A DNA stretch of 64,000 nt from Promicromonospora sp. Populi (GCF_041081105.1 NZ_CP163528.1:1922001-1986000); one strand, 5' to 3'; positions 26,101-34,891 are shown, numbered from the stretch's first letter. Made by a program: numbers and translations. Notes: generated by a model not told the origin, from the sequence alone.

Positions 26101-26539
26101 CCACGGAGGGGCAAGGCGCGTCGGCGTCGGGGCCGCGCTCGCTGGGACCGCGCTCACCGGAACGGCGCTCGCCGGAACCCTGTTCGCCGACTTCCGGCGC
26201 TCTGGGACCAGGCGGGCCCAGGCCCTCGCCGTCGGCGATCGCGAGGACCGGGCGGAGCCGGTCCGGTGCGGCCGTTGCGAGGCGCACGAGCTGCAGCAGG
26301 GCGAGGTCGGGGTCGGCCACGGTGGCGAGCGAGCGCAGCAGTGCCGCGGGTGCGGGGTCGAGGACCACCGCGCCCCGGTCCGGACCGGCCGCGCGGTCCG
26401 CTGCCGGGCCGCCCTTCGGCCGGCTGTCCAGGACCGACACCAGGTCGGGATCCCACCAGAGCGAGGCCGACCGAGTGAGGTCGGCGAACCCAGCCCGGAT
26501 CAGGTGAGTCGTCAGGGTCTCGGGTCGGCGGCTCTGCAC
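23180..26539 (-). CDS. glnE: Glutamine synthetase adenylyltransferase/deadenylyltransferase
   Basis: The 1119-residue protein is slightly longer than usual because of a low-complexity GERGPSERGP-type stretch near residues 125-145. There are two nucleotidyltransferase domains: GKTGGRELNYISDVD at about 298-312 (adenylyl-removing half) and GRLGGQEMGYGSDAD at about 807-821 (adenylylating half). They are separated by helical domains. The enzyme controls glutamine synthetase I by modifying a tyrosine (about Tyr402 in glnA here). It lies beside glnA2 in the standard actinobacterial order. GTG 26539 has AGGGG just upstream. Confidence 0.95.
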   Translation of the reverse strand: MQSRRPETLTTHLIRAGFADLTRSASLWWDPDLVSVLDSRPKGGPAADRAAGPDRGAVVLDPAPAALLRSLATVADPDLALLQLVRLATAAPDRLRPVLAIADGEGLGPPGPRAPEVGEQGSGERRSGERGPSERGPDADAPCPSVGDRLLRVLGSSSALGDELVRHPALLDLIGDPTPGTGVPARAVRAELLRAIDADPEADDPVAGTHVPAARPGQATRRPEDAPPSYTDQLRRAYRARLLRIAATDVTAPDPTAVLPAVAAALADLAAAALEGALAIARSEEEDHAVGVRLAVVGMGKTGGRELNYISDVDVIYVAEPGVLPDGAPACDEDDALRVAARLAGRLAQVCSGASAEPALWQVDASLRPEGKQGPLVRTLASHLAYYERWAVTWEFQALLKARPVAGDLALGEAYGAAVGPLVWQAVERPNFVEDARAMRKRIEDNVPVAEADRQIKLGKGGLRDVEFTVQLLQLVHGRADEDIRSRTTLDALAALSRGGYVGREHARRMGECYRFLRALEHRIQLFRLRRTHLMPTAEAELRRLARGLGQGGADDLVKTWRLVRREVRDLHEAVYYRPLLPATALLSTGEASLAPKAAMARFAATGYRDPAGAMRHVHALTDGVSRRAAIQRQLLPVLLGWFAEGADPDEGLLAFRKLSDTLGSTHWYLRLLRDSAEAASRLAQVLSSSRYLADAIGRSPESVRWLAQSESLAPRGARRLAAEADALLGRAQEVDAATVALRALRRRELARTGVAEVLGALGPVSAAKAISDAADVVLAGGLRIAEHEARTARGIARGDEPARLLIVAMGRLGGQEMGYGSDADIMFVYEAVGAAPDKAANDYALTVAKNLRRILSAVGPEPALPVDADLRPEGRNGPLVRSFESYVKYYGRWSSPWEAQALLRARALSGTLSVVAEGGPDEGAVAESLDLGPGAEGGLSLGARFTALIDPLRYPESGPDAAVLREVRRIKARVESERLPRGADPARHLKLGRGGVSDVEWTVQLLQLQHAFEVPGLRTTGTVSALKAARDADLLTDDDAEVLLEAWRLASRLRSAIVLWSGRTTGAGVDMLPHDSHALTGVASLLGDVGTGPELEELYLRLARRARAVMERLFYGAE

Positions 26540-26592
26540 CCCCTGACCCTACGACGCAAAGGCGCCGAAGTAGAGGGCACTCAGAGCTCCAC

Positions 26593-27927
26593 TCAGAGCT
26601 GGAGGAACCGCTTGATCTCGAACGGCGTCACCTGCGCGCTGTACGCCTCCCACTCCTCGCGCTTGTTGCGCAGGAAGAAGTCGAAGACGTGCTCGCCGAG
26701 GGTCTCGGCCACGAGCTCGGACTTCTCCATGAACTGGATGGCCTCGTCGAGGTCGCGCGGCAGCGGCGCGATGCCCAGCGCGCGGCGCTCGGCCTGGGTG
26801 AGCTCCCAGACGTCGTCCTCGGTGTGGTCCAGGAGGTCGTAGCCCTCCTCGATGCCCTTGAGGCCGGCGGCGAGGATCACGGCGAACGCCAGGTACGGGT
26901 TCGCCGCGGAGTCCAGCGCGCGGTACTCGATGCGCGCCGAGTTGCCCTTGCCCGGCTTGTACATCGGCACCCGCACGAGCGCGGACCGGTTGTTGTGGCC
27001 CCAGCTCACGTAGCTCGGGGCCTCCTGCCCGCCCCAGAGCCGCTTGTAGCTGTTGACGTACTGGTTGGTGACGGCGGTGATCTCGCCCGCGTGCACCATG
27101 AGGCCCGCGATGAACTGGCGCGCCGTCTTGGACAGCTCGAACTGGGCGCCGGGCTCGTAGAACGCGTTGCGGTCGTCCTCGAAGAGCGACACGTGGGTGT
27201 GCATGCCGGAACCGGGCTGGTCGGCCAGCGGCTTGGGCATGAAGGAGGCGAACACGCCCTGCTCCAGCGCGACCTCCTTGACCACCGTGCGGAACGTCAT
27301 GAGGTTGTCCGCGGTGGTCAGCGCGTCGGCGTACCGCAGGTCGATCTCGTTCTGGCCCGGGCCGGCCTCGTGGTGGGAGAACTCCACCGAGATGCCCATG
27401 GACTCCAGCATGGTGATCGCGGCACGACGGAAGTCGTGCGTCGACCCGCGGGCCAGGTGGTCGAAGTAGCCGCCCTGGTCCACCGGCTCCAGCTTCGAGT
27501 CGGTCTTGGTCAGCTGGTTGAAGAGGTAGAACTCGACCTCAGGGTGCGTGTAGAAGGTGAACCCGCGGTCGCTCGCCTTCGCGAGGGTCCGCTTGAGCAC
27601 GTTCCGGGAGTCCGCCAGCGACGGCTGCCCCTCCGGCGTCAGGATGTCGCAGAACATGCGGCCTGTACCGTGCCGCTCGCCGCGCCACGGGAGGACCTGG
27701 AAGGTGGTCGGGTCCGGCTTCGCGACCATGTCCGCCTCGAACACGCGGGTGAGGCCCTCGATCGCGCTGCCGTCGAACCCGATGCCCTCGCTGAACGCCG
27801 ACTCGAGCTCCGCGGGCGCCACGGCTACCGACTTCAGCACACCGAGCACATCGGTGAACCAGAGCCGGATGAAGCGGATGTCGCGCTCCTCGACCGTGCG
27901 GAGCACGAACTCCTGCTGCCTGTCCAT
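26593..27927 (-). CDS. glnA2: GlnA2-type glutamine synthetase (GSI-alpha-like)
   Basis: The 444-residue protein starts MDRQQEFVLRTVEERDIRFI, as in actinobacterial GlnA2. It has FDGSAIEGL, EVEFYLFN, PGSGMHTHVS and EYRALDSAANPYLA. The adenylylation loop tyrosine of GlnA1 is absent (HTEDDVWELTQAE), so GlnE should not regulate it. ATG 27927 is chosen over an upstream in-frame start because conservation begins there. In related actinobacteria such paralogs are low-activity glutamine or gamma-glutamyl-type ligases; which activity this one has cannot be told. Confidence 0.93.
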   Translation of the reverse strand: MDRQQEFVLRTVEERDIRFIRLWFTDVLGVLKSVAVAPAELESAFSEGIGFDGSAIEGLTRVFEADMVAKPDPTTFQVLPWRGERHGTGRMFCDILTPEGQPSLADSRNVLKRTLAKASDRGFTFYTHPEVEFYLFNQLTKTDSKLEPVDQGGYFDHLARGSTHDFRRAAITMLESMGISVEFSHHEAGPGQNEIDLRYADALTTADNLMTFRTVVKEVALEQGVFASFMPKPLADQPGSGMHTHVSLFEDDRNAFYEPGAQFELSKTARQFIAGLMVHAGEITAVTNQYVNSYKRLWGGQEAPSYVSWGHNNRSALVRVPMYKPGKGNSARIEYRALDSAANPYLAFAVILAAGLKGIEEGYDLLDHTEDDVWELTQAERRALGIAPLPRDLDEAIQFMEKSELVAETLGEHVFDFFLRNKREEWEAYSAQVTPFEIKRFLQL

Positions 27928-28031
27928 GGGCCCATCTTGCACTAAACCTGTTACAGGCGCGTGTACCGGGCATGGACGCCCGGTCGTAGGCTTTCCTGCG
28001 GCACCGATGCCGCCCGAACCACAGGAGGACC

Positions 28032-28862
28032 ATGTCCGCCCACACGTCGCCCACACAGGGTCCCAAGCGCGTCCGCGTGCACCATCTCGCGGAAGCCAAG
28101 GCCCGCGGCGAGAAGCTCGCGATGCTCACCGCGTACGACGCGGTGACCGCCGCGATCTTCGACGCGGCCGGTCTGGACATCCTGCTCGTCGGCGATTCCA
28201 TCGGGAACGTCATGCACGGCCACAAGACCACGATCCCCGTGACCGTGGACGACATGATCCCGCCCGCCCGCGCCGTCGCCCGGGCCGCGCAACGCGCCTT
28301 CGTGGTGATCGACCTGCCGTTCGGCTCCTACGAGGCCGGGCCGCAGCAGGCGCTCGAGACGGCCGTGCGGATCTTCAAGGAGACGGGCACCGACGCCGTC
28401 AAGCTCGAGGGCGGCATCCGGTCCGCGGCACAGATCCGGGCGCTGACCGACGCCGGGATCCCCGTCGTCGCGCACCTGGGGTACACGCCGCAGTCGGAGA
28501 ACCTGCTGGGCGGTCCGCGCGTGCAGGGCCGCGGCGACGACGCCGTCGAGAAGCTCGCTGCCGACGCCCAGGCGATCGAGGAGGCGGGCGCTGTCGCCGT
28601 CGTCCTGGAGATGGTGCCGGTCGACGTCGCCGCGCGGATCACCGAGATCCTGCACATCCCGACCATCGGAATCGGTGCCGGGCCGCACTGCGACGGCCAG
28701 GTCCTGGTGTGGACGGACATGGCCGGGATGACGGACTGGTCGCCGCGCTTCGCCCGCCGCTACGCCGAGCTCGGCGCAGCGCTGCGCCGAGCCGCGGAGG
28801 ACTACGTCTCCGAGGTCAAGGACGCCTCCTTCCCGGACGAGGCGCACTCGTTCGAGAAGTGA
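28032..28862 (+). CDS. panB: 3-methyl-2-oxobutanoate hydroxymethyltransferase
   Basis: This is ketopantoate synthesis, the first step of pantothenate and CoA biosynthesis, using methylene-tetrahydrofolate. The 276-residue protein has the family blocks [39 protein letters not shown] and [14 protein letters not shown]. It is a cytosolic TIM barrel. ATG 28032 follows AGGAGG with ideal spacing. It is divergent from glnA2 and convergent with the small gene ending at 28864. Confidence 0.96.
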   Translation: MSAHTSPTQGPKRVRVHHLAEAKARGEKLAMLTAYDAVTAAIFDAAGLDILLVGDSIGNVMHGHKTTIPVTVDDMIPPARAVARAAQRAFVVIDLPFGSYEAGPQQALETAVRIFKETGTDAVKLEGGIRSAAQIRALTDAGIPVVAHLGYTPQSENLLGGPRVQGRGDDAVEKLAADAQAIEEAGAVAVVLEMVPVDVAARITEILHIPTIGIGAGPHCDGQVLVWTDMAGMTDWSPRFARRYAELGAALRRAAEDYVSEVKDASFPDEAHSFEK

Positions 28863-28863
28863 C

Positions 28864-29049
28864 CTACTTGTTGCGCCAGTCCTTGTCGTCCTGCTCCCAG
28901 GACTCGTTGCGCGCCTTCGCGCTGGCCAGCGCCCGCTCGGCCTCGGCGCGAGTGCTGTACGGCCCCATCAGGTTGGTCCAGGAGGAACGATGCCCCTCCT
29001 CGACCTCGCGGGTCGCGGTGTTGTACCAGTACTGCTCCTGGTTGCTCAT
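28864..29049 (-). CDS. Small SPOR-like protein
   Basis: The 61-residue protein contains [36 protein letters not shown] and a charged end ([11 protein letters not shown]). It is the short SPOR-like protein seen beside ppgK or methionine aminopeptidase genes in actinobacteria. There is no signal peptide or membrane helix. It is divergent from ppgK, with only 14 bases between the starts, so the two promoters must overlap each other's coding regions or be leaderless. Function unknown. Confidence 0.8.
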   Translation of the reverse strand: MSNQEQYWYNTATREVEEGHRSSWTNLMGPYSTRAEAERALASAKARNESWEQDDKDWRNK

Positions 29050-29063
29050 GAGACGATCCTGAC

Positions 29064-29810
29064 ATGAGTGACCTGGCGTTCGGCATAGACATCGGAGGTT
29101 CGGGGATCAAGGGTGCGCCCGTCGATCTTTCGACGGGCGCGTACGCGGACAAGCGCACCCGCATCCCGACCCCGAGCCCGTCCACCCCGCAGGCCGTCGC
29201 GGAGGTGCTCGCCGAGCTCGTCGAGGGTTACCACCTGCACGGCGACGTTCCCGTCGGCGTCGCCTTCCCCGCGCCGATGCAGCACGGCGTGGTCCGGTCC
29301 ATCGCGAACCTGGACCAGTCGTGGACCGGTGTGGACCTGCCGGCCCTCGTCCAGCGCGCGACCGGCCGGACCGTGATCGCGGTGAACGACGCCGATGCCG
29401 CGGGCGTCGGCGAGGTCCGCTACGGGGCCGCGCGCGACTCCGAGGGTGTGGTCCTGGTCTCCACGCTCGGCACGGGGATCGGCTCGGCCCTGGTGGTCGA
29501 CGGCGTCCTGGTCCCCAACACCGAGCTGGGGCACCTCGAGATCGACGGGCACGACGCCGAGTCCCGCGCCGCCGACTCGGCGCGGGAGCGCGAGGACCTG
29601 TCCTGGGAGGAGTGGGCCGAGCGCCTGCAGCGCTACTTCGGGGTGGTCGAGGACCTGCTGTCCCCCGACCTCATCGTCGTGGGCGGTGGTGTGAGCAAGC
29701 ACCACGAGAAGTACCTGCCGCACCTGCACCTGCGGGCGCCGATCGTTCCGGCTCAGCTACGCAACGCGGCGGGCATCGTGGGGGCCGCGGCGCTGGCCGC
29801 GGGGCGCTGA
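29064..29810 (+). CDS. ppgK: Polyphosphate glucokinase
   Basis: This 248-residue ROK-type kinase has [17 protein letters not shown] (phosphate 1), the [15 protein letters not shown] loop and [13 protein letters not shown]. These match actinobacterial PpgK, which phosphorylates glucose with polyphosphate or ATP. The C-terminal HHEKYLPHL is typical. It is cytosolic. The start at 29064 has no strong ribosome binding site, consistent with a leaderless mRNA. Confidence 0.93.
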   Translation: MSDLAFGIDIGGSGIKGAPVDLSTGAYADKRTRIPTPSPSTPQAVAEVLAELVEGYHLHGDVPVGVAFPAPMQHGVVRSIANLDQSWTGVDLPALVQRATGRTVIAVNDADAAGVGEVRYGAARDSEGVVLVSTLGTGIGSALVVDGVLVPNTELGHLEIDGHDAESRAADSAREREDLSWEEWAERLQRYFGVVEDLLSPDLIVVGGGVSKHHEKYLPHLHLRAPIVPAQLRNAAGIVGAAALAAGR

Positions 29811-29844
29811 CGCAGGGTTAGGCAGGTTCCTGCGCGAGGGCCGG

Positions 29845-30213
29845 TCAGGCTTCCTGCGCGAGAGCGGTGTGGGTCGGCTGCGCGAACAGCGCGTCGACGC
29901 CGAGCATCTCGATGACCGTCCGGACCACTGCCGGCGGCTCGGGCAGGCTGACGGTCAGCCCGTCCTGCGTCCCATAGGTGTACATCTGCATGAGGAACGC
30001 GACACCTGTCGAGTCCATGAACGTCACCTTCGACGTGTCGATCACTACCGCCTTGGCCCGTTCCAGGGCATTGGCTATCGCAGCACTCGACTCACCGCGC
30101 AAAGAGACATCGATCTCTCCCCACATGCTCACGACACTCGTGCGGGACTGTTCTTCGAACATGATCCCGCCCGTGCGCCCCCTGTTATCGAATTCAGTGC
30201 TGCTCACTTGCAT
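29845..30213 (-). CDS. STAS-domain anti-sigma factor antagonist
   Basis: The 122-residue protein has a SpoIIAA-like fold: SMWGEIDVSLRGESSAAIAN, then VVIDTSKVTFMDSTGVAFL. The Ser in DSTG (near residue 69) is the usual phosphorylation site that controls partner release. No anti-sigma factor or sigma gene is adjacent, so its partner is elsewhere. The C-terminus (PPAVVRTVIEMLGVDALF) is normal for the family. Confidence 0.88.
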   Translation of the reverse strand: MQVSSTEFDNRGRTGGIMFEEQSRTSVVSMWGEIDVSLRGESSAAIANALERAKAVVIDTSKVTFMDSTGVAFLMQMYTYGTQDGLTVSLPEPPAVVRTVIEMLGVDALFAQPTHTALAQEA

Positions 30214-30427
30214 CGCCCCTGTTCATTGCTCCCCGACATGGCCGCCGGAACGGGTCGCCCGACCCCCCGGGCAACTCTGGGAGATTGCAACGCCTTCGTC
30301 GCGATCACGGGCAGCCTACATCCGTGAAGATCGCAAGTGGAACAGCCTCTGAGGCTTACTTTTCTCCCTCCGGACTGTTATAAACACCTCTACTCCGGCA
30401 AACTGCAATATTTCACCCGGGCAGACC

Positions 30428-30459
30428 GGACATATAGGCGCCGAGTTGGTCATATGTCC
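30428..30459. promoter_or_regulatory. Inverted repeat in AT-rich intergenic region
   Basis: GGACATAT (30428-30435) and ATATGTCC (30452-30459) are perfect inverted arms around a 16-base spacer. They lie in an unusually AT-rich gap (30214-30479) between the STAS gene and the end of the DUF3467 gene. The gap otherwise holds no gene. The repeat could be an operator for the STAS gene or a weak 3' hairpin of the DUF3467 mRNA, which is followed by an A-run on the plus strand (T-run on the transcript). Confidence 0.4.
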
Positions 30460-30479
30460 AAGAAAAAAATTCACCGAAT

Positions 30480-30836
30480 TCATTTGTCAGCCGACCGATT
30501 CGGGCCGTCGGGCCCTTCTGAGACCCCCGGATTGCGAACGGACGGCGCGCTTTCCTTCTCCCACGCATCGAGCTGCATAGTGAGTGCCTTGGCAAGCTCG
30601 AACACCTGCTGCGGAGGAATACGCACACGGGAGACCACCCGGCCCGGCACCGTAATGGATGTGACTTCGCCCGACTCCGGGTCGGATACTGGGCTCGGCG
30701 GCTGCTTCACAGCGATGAAGTCCAGGATGAACGACGTCGGTGTGTGCCATACCGAGGCGAAGTCGGCGGGCACGCCGGTCTCCATCTCGTCGGGTACATC
30801 GATCTGGAACTCCTGGGGCAGCTCGTCGGACGACAC
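30480..30836 (-). CDS. DUF3467-like small protein
   Basis: The 118-residue protein carries EFQIDVPDEMETGVPADFAS, then TPTSFILDFIA and RVRIPPQQVFELAKALTM. This resembles DUF3467, a small cytosolic beta-type fold without known function. GTG 30836 follows GAGGAG at good spacing; a longer in-frame start at 30866 has no ribosome binding site. It is divergent from the HelD-like gene at 30921, sharing an 84-base promoter region. Confidence 0.7.
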   Translation of the reverse strand: MSSDELPQEFQIDVPDEMETGVPADFASVWHTPTSFILDFIAVKQPPSPVSDPESGEVTSITVPGRVVSRVRIPPQQVFELAKALTMQLDAWEKESAPSVRNPGVSEGPDGPNRSADK

Positions 30837-30920
30837 TGGGGCTCCTCGATTGGCCGGACGGTCCACCGACCGTACCGTGGGGCTGGTTTACGCGACAGTG
30901 GAAACGGACTCGGAGGACAA

Positions 30921-33008
30921 ATGGTCTCTGCTACACCTGTCGACGTGTCCGAGCTTGCCCAGGAGCGCGAGTTTCTCGCCGACGCCCGCTCACAGCTCGG
31001 GCGCATGCGCGACCGGGTCGCCGCCCTCGACGGCAGCAACGCCGGCAACTGGGTGAGTGCGGAGGTCCTGGAGGCCACGCTCGCGCGCCGGATGGAACAG
31101 CTCACCGACGACCCGGAGATCCCGCTCTTCTTCGGCCGCATCGACCTGGCGCCCGAGAACACCGTCGGCGAGTCCTTTCATATCGGCCGACGCCACGTCT
31201 CCGACCCGGACGGCGAGCCGATGGTCATCGACTGGCGCGCCCCGGTGAGCACCCCGTTCTACCGAGCCTCGCCCAAGGAGCCGATGGGTCTTACGGCCCG
31301 ACGCCGGTACGGGTTTGCGCGCGGCCAGCTCACCGGGTTCGAGGACGAGTCCCTCGCCGACCTGGCGGGAGCCGACGGCCTCGCGCACTCGGAGATCCTC
31401 GAGGCCGAGATCGAGCGGCCGCGCACCGGCCCGATGCGCGACATCGTCGCGACCATCCAGCCCGAGCAGGACGTCATCGTCCGGATGCCGCTCGAGCGCA
31501 CGCTCGTGGTCCAGGGCGCGCCCGGCACGGGCAAGACGGCGGTCGGGCTGCACCGCGCGGCCTACCTCCTGTACGCGCACCGCGACCAGCTCACCCGCCG
31601 CGGGGTGCTCGTCGTCGGGCCGAACAAGAGCTTTCTGCGCTACATCCGCGACGTGCTGCCCGCCCTCGGTGAGATCCACGCCAGGCAGGCGACCATCGAG
31701 GAGATCGTCGGTGACCATGCCCCGGTCCGCGCCACCGAGCCCGCGGACGTCGCGACCCTCAAGGGCGACGGGCGGATGGCCGAGGTGCTGCGGCGCGCCG
31801 TCTGGTCGCACGTCGGCACCCCGCAGGACACGCTGGTGCTGCCGCGCGGCTCGTTCCGCTGGCGGGTGCCGGCCTACGAGGCGCGCGAGGCGGTCGAGCA
31901 GATCACGGCGCGCGACGTGCGGTACAACCTGGGCGGGGCCCAGCTCCGGCATGCGCTCGCGCACCGCGTGCTCGTGCAGATCGAGGAGACCGGCGACGCC
32001 CTCGACGACAAGGCGTGGGACGTCCTGGCCCGGACCAAGCCCGTCCGGGACTACGCGACGGCGGTCTGGCCCACGGTCGAGCCGCGCAGGCTGCTCTTCC
32101 GCCTGTTCTCCGACGAGCAGTTCCTCGCCGAGTGCGCGGCGGAGATCCTGTCCGACGACGAGCAGCGCCTGCTCGCCTGGGACCGGCCGCCGCGCTCACT
32201 CGGCTCCGCCCGCTGGACCACGGCGGACCTCGTGCTGCTCGACGAGATCGCCGACCTGCTGGACCGGACCGAGTCGGTGGCGCACATCGTCGTCGACGAG
32301 GCGCAGGACCTGTCCGCGATGATGCTGCGCGCCCTCGGCCGGCGCGCCGCCACCGGTTCGCTCACCGTGCTGGGCGACCTCGCGCAGGCCACCACGCCGT
32401 GGGCGGCGAGCGACTGGGCGGACGTCCTGGGCCACCTGGCCAAGCCCGACGGGCACGTGGAGCAGCTCACCGCGGGATTCCGGGTACCCGGCGACGTGAT
32501 CGAGCTCGCCGCCCGGCTCCTGCCGAGCATCGCGCCCAGGCTTGAGCCGCCGACGGCGGTCCGCCGCGCCCGCGGCCGGCTCACCATCACCACCGCGCCC
32601 CTCGGCGAGGTCCTCGCCGGCGTCGCGGGCCTGGAGGGATCGGTCGGCCTGATCGTGCCAGACGACGCCGTGGCGCAGGCCCGCACGACGCTCACCGCCG
32701 CGGGGCTGACCTTCGCCGTCGTCGGCGAGCAGGACGACGCCGGGCCCGAGGCTGCCGGGCTCGACGACGGGCTCGACGACGCCGGGCTCGACTCCTCCGA
32801 GTTCGACGCGCACCTCGACCTGGTGCCGGCCACGCTGGCCAAGGGCCTCGAGTTCGACCACGTGGTGCTTCACGACCCGGCCGGGATCGTCGCGGCCGAG
32901 CCCACCCACGCCACCGGCCTGCGCCGCCTCTACGTCTGCCTCACCCGGGCGGTCACGTCCCTAGTCGTCCGCCACGACGACAACCTGCCGCCGGAGCTCG
33001 GCGTCTAG
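30921..33008 (+). CDS. HelD/HelR-type RNA polymerase-associated ATPase
   Basis: The 695-residue UvrD/Rep-like superfamily 1 motor starts with a coiled-coil-like arm (ELAQEREFLADARSQLGRMR). It has Walker A GAPGTGKTAVGLHR at about 199-212, DEAQDLSAMML at about 457 and a motif VI-like TLAKGLEFDHVVLHDP. This matches actinobacterial class II HelD proteins, which remove stalled RNA polymerase and in some cases give rifampicin tolerance. A helicase role is less likely. ATG 30921 follows CGGAGGA. The C-terminus overlaps the convergent histidine kinase gene by 4 bases. Confidence 0.85.
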   Translation: MVSATPVDVSELAQEREFLADARSQLGRMRDRVAALDGSNAGNWVSAEVLEATLARRMEQLTDDPEIPLFFGRIDLAPENTVGESFHIGRRHVSDPDGEPMVIDWRAPVSTPFYRASPKEPMGLTARRRYGFARGQLTGFEDESLADLAGADGLAHSEILEAEIERPRTGPMRDIVATIQPEQDVIVRMPLERTLVVQGAPGTGKTAVGLHRAAYLLYAHRDQLTRRGVLVVGPNKSFLRYIRDVLPALGEIHARQATIEEIVGDHAPVRATEPADVATLKGDGRMAEVLRRAVWSHVGTPQDTLVLPRGSFRWRVPAYEAREAVEQITARDVRYNLGGAQLRHALAHRVLVQIEETGDALDDKAWDVLARTKPVRDYATAVWPTVEPRRLLFRLFSDEQFLAECAAEILSDDEQRLLAWDRPPRSLGSARWTTADLVLLDEIADLLDRTESVAHIVVDEAQDLSAMMLRALGRRAATGSLTVLGDLAQATTPWAASDWADVLGHLAKPDGHVEQLTAGFRVPGDVIELAARLLPSIAPRLEPPTAVRRARGRLTITTAPLGEVLAGVAGLEGSVGLIVPDDAVAQARTTLTAAGLTFAVVGEQDDAGPEAAGLDDGLDDAGLDSSEFDAHLDLVPATLAKGLEFDHVVLHDPAGIVAAEPTHATGLRRLYVCLTRAVTSLVVRHDDNLPPELGV

Positions 33009-34105
33009 CTGTCGGTGCGCGACGACGGGGCGGCGGGCAGCCGCACCGTGATGCTGAGCCCTCCGGTGGTGCGCGGGGTCAGGGTGAGGGTCCCGTCGTG
33101 GGCCTGGGTGATGCTCTTGGCGATCGCCAGGCCCAGCCCGACGCCCGCGTGATCGGTGTGGATCCGTTCGGTGCCGCGCTGGAACGGCTCGGCCAGCGTG
33201 GAGATCCGAGCCGGGGTGAGCTTCTCGCCGGTGTTCTCGACGGTGAGCAGCACAGTCCCGGTGTGGCCACTGGTCGAGACCCACACGGTGCCGCCGTCGG
33301 GCAGGTTGTGGACGATGGCGTTGTGCACGAGGTTCGTGGCCAGCTGCAGCAGCAGCGCGTGCGAGCCGACGGTGGGCGTGAACCCGACGGACGTCTCGAG
33401 GGCGACTCCGCGTTTCTCGGCGAGCGGGAGCAGCGTCTCGGTGGCGTCCTCCGCGACCAGGGACAGGTCGACGACCTCCCGGGTGAAGGACCGCTGGTCG
33501 GCGCGGCTGAGCACGAGCAGCGCCTCGGTCAGCGCGATCGCCCGGGCGTTGACGACGTGGAGGCGGTCCAGGAGCTCACTTGTGTCCCGGGTGGGATCGT
33601 TGCGGATCACGTCGAGCAGCGTCTGCGATATCGCTAGCGGCGTGCGCAGCTCGTGGGAGGCGTTGGCCGCGAACCTCTGCTGTTCGGCGACCTGCGACTC
33701 GAGCCGCGCCAGCATGGTGTCGAAGCTGTCGGCAAGCTCGCGAAACTCGTCCTGAGGCCCCTCCAGCCGGATCCGGTGGGTGAGCGACCCGGTCGCGGCC
33801 CTGCGGGTGGCCGCCGTGATCCGGTTCAGCGGAGCGAGCATCCGGCCGGCGAGGATCCACCCGCCCACCAGGCCGAGCACCAGCAGGAACACCATCGCCG
33901 CGGCCGCCCGCGGAGCGAACGCGGCCTGGAGGTCGTTCCGGTTGGGCACAAATCCGCCGGGGCCGTAGATGCCCTCGTCGTTGGGCACGTACCGCAGCAG
34001 GAACACCCACACCGTCGCGAGCAGCAGGCCACCCGCGAGCATGAGGAACCCGGCATAGCTGAGGGTGAGCTTGAGGCGAACGCTCGGACCGGGTGGCCTA
34101 TCCAC
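33005..34105 (-). CDS. Sensor histidine kinase
   Basis: The 366-residue protein has two membrane helices flanking a short extracytosolic loop (YVPNDEGIYGPGGFV), a HAMP domain, and phospho-acceptor motif ANASHELRTPLAISQ. The ATPase has N-box LVHNAIVHN, G1 and GLGLAI. I chose GTG 34105, which overlaps the response regulator stop as GTGGATAG and follows GGTGGAG; longer in-frame starts lie inside the regulator gene. The pair forms a classic two-component system. The signal is unknown; the small loop suggests a membrane or small-molecule cue. Confidence 0.88.
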   Translation of the reverse strand: MDRPPGPSVRLKLTLSYAGFLMLAGGLLLATVWVFLLRYVPNDEGIYGPGGFVPNRNDLQAAFAPRAAAAMVFLLVLGLVGGWILAGRMLAPLNRITAATRRAATGSLTHRIRLEGPQDEFRELADSFDTMLARLESQVAEQQRFAANASHELRTPLAISQTLLDVIRNDPTRDTSELLDRLHVVNARAIALTEALLVLSRADQRSFTREVVDLSLVAEDATETLLPLAEKRGVALETSVGFTPTVGSHALLLQLATNLVHNAIVHNLPDGGTVWVSTSGHTGTVLLTVENTGEKLTPARISTLAEPFQRGTERIHTDHAGVGLGLAIAKSITQAHDGTLTLTPRTTGGLSITVRLPAAPSSRTDS

Positions 34106-34829
34106 GGTCTCCACCCGGGCCACTGCCTCCGTCAGGTCCACGGTCCGCGAGCGCAGGTCCGACGTCGGACGCCACGTCGATGCGGTAGCCGACACCGGCC
34201 ACGGTGGCGATGATCGCGGGTTCGCCGAGCCGTTTGCGCAGGGCCGAGACGGTGATCCGGACGGCGTTGGTGAAAGGGTCGGCGTTCTCGTCCCACGCCC
34301 GCTCCAGGAGCTCCTCCGCGCCGACGACGCCGCCCTCGGCCGCGACGAGGACCTCGAGCACCGCGAACTGCTTCCTCGTGAGCGCGACGTACCGGCCGTC
34401 CCGGAAGACCTCGCGGCGGAACGGGTCCACCCGCAGGCCGGCGATCTCGCGCACGGGCGGCCGGTTGTTGGCGCGCCGGCGGTCGAGCGCCCTGAGCCTG
34501 AGCACCAGCTCCCGGAGGTCGAACGGTTTGGTGAGGTAGTCGTCGGCGCCGAGGCCGAACCCGGTGGCCTTGTCGTCGAGCCGGTCGGCGGCGGTGAGCA
34601 TCAGGATCGGCATGCCGCTGCCGGAGGCGACGATGCTCGTGGCGATCTGGTCACCGTTCGGCCCGGGGATGTCGCGGTCCAGGACGGCGATGTCGTAGGC
34701 GTTGACGCTCAGCAGCTCCAGGGCCGTGTCGCCGTCGCCGGCGATGTCGGACGCGATCGCTTCCAGGCGCAGGCCATCCCGGATCGCTTCCGCCATGTAG
34801 GGCTCGTCCTCGACGATCAAGACACGCAC
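34098..34829 (-). CDS. OmpR/PhoB family response regulator
   Basis: The 243-residue protein has a receiver domain with IVEDEP, phospho-acceptor Asp51 (VLDRDIPG) and Lys in LTKPFDL. A C-terminal winged helix follows (ALTRKQFAVLEVLVAAEGGV, then ISALRKRL-type, VAGVGYRID). GTG 34829 starts the conserved VRVLIVEDEP. Stop and kinase start overlap, so the two genes are coupled. The short gap to the divergent gene at 34892 suggests that gene and the DsbA-like protein may be targets. Confidence 0.92.
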   Translation of the reverse strand: MRVLIVEDEPYMAEAIRDGLRLEAIASDIAGDGDTALELLSVNAYDIAVLDRDIPGPNGDQIATSIVASGSGMPILMLTAADRLDDKATGFGLGADDYLTKPFDLRELVLRLRALDRRRANNRPPVREIAGLRVDPFRREVFRDGRYVALTRKQFAVLEVLVAAEGGVVGAEELLERAWDENADPFTNAVRITVSALRKRLGEPAIIATVAGVGYRIDVASDVGPALADRGPDGGSGPGGDRG

Positions 34830-34891
34830 ACCCCCGATGCTACGAGCCGGTGCATATCGCGGGCATATCAAAAGCTAGTGTGGGGCTCGCC

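Noticed and set aside
24176..26842. Long plus-strand frame across glnE
   Set aside because: It overlaps the whole conserved glnE on the other strand and has shadow-type composition.
29815..29870. Short direct repeat GGTTCCTGCGCGAG / GCTTCCTGCGCGAG after ppgK as a regulatory site
   Set aside because: The second unit is the coding end of the STAS gene and the first is its likely partial duplication; there is no evidence of function.
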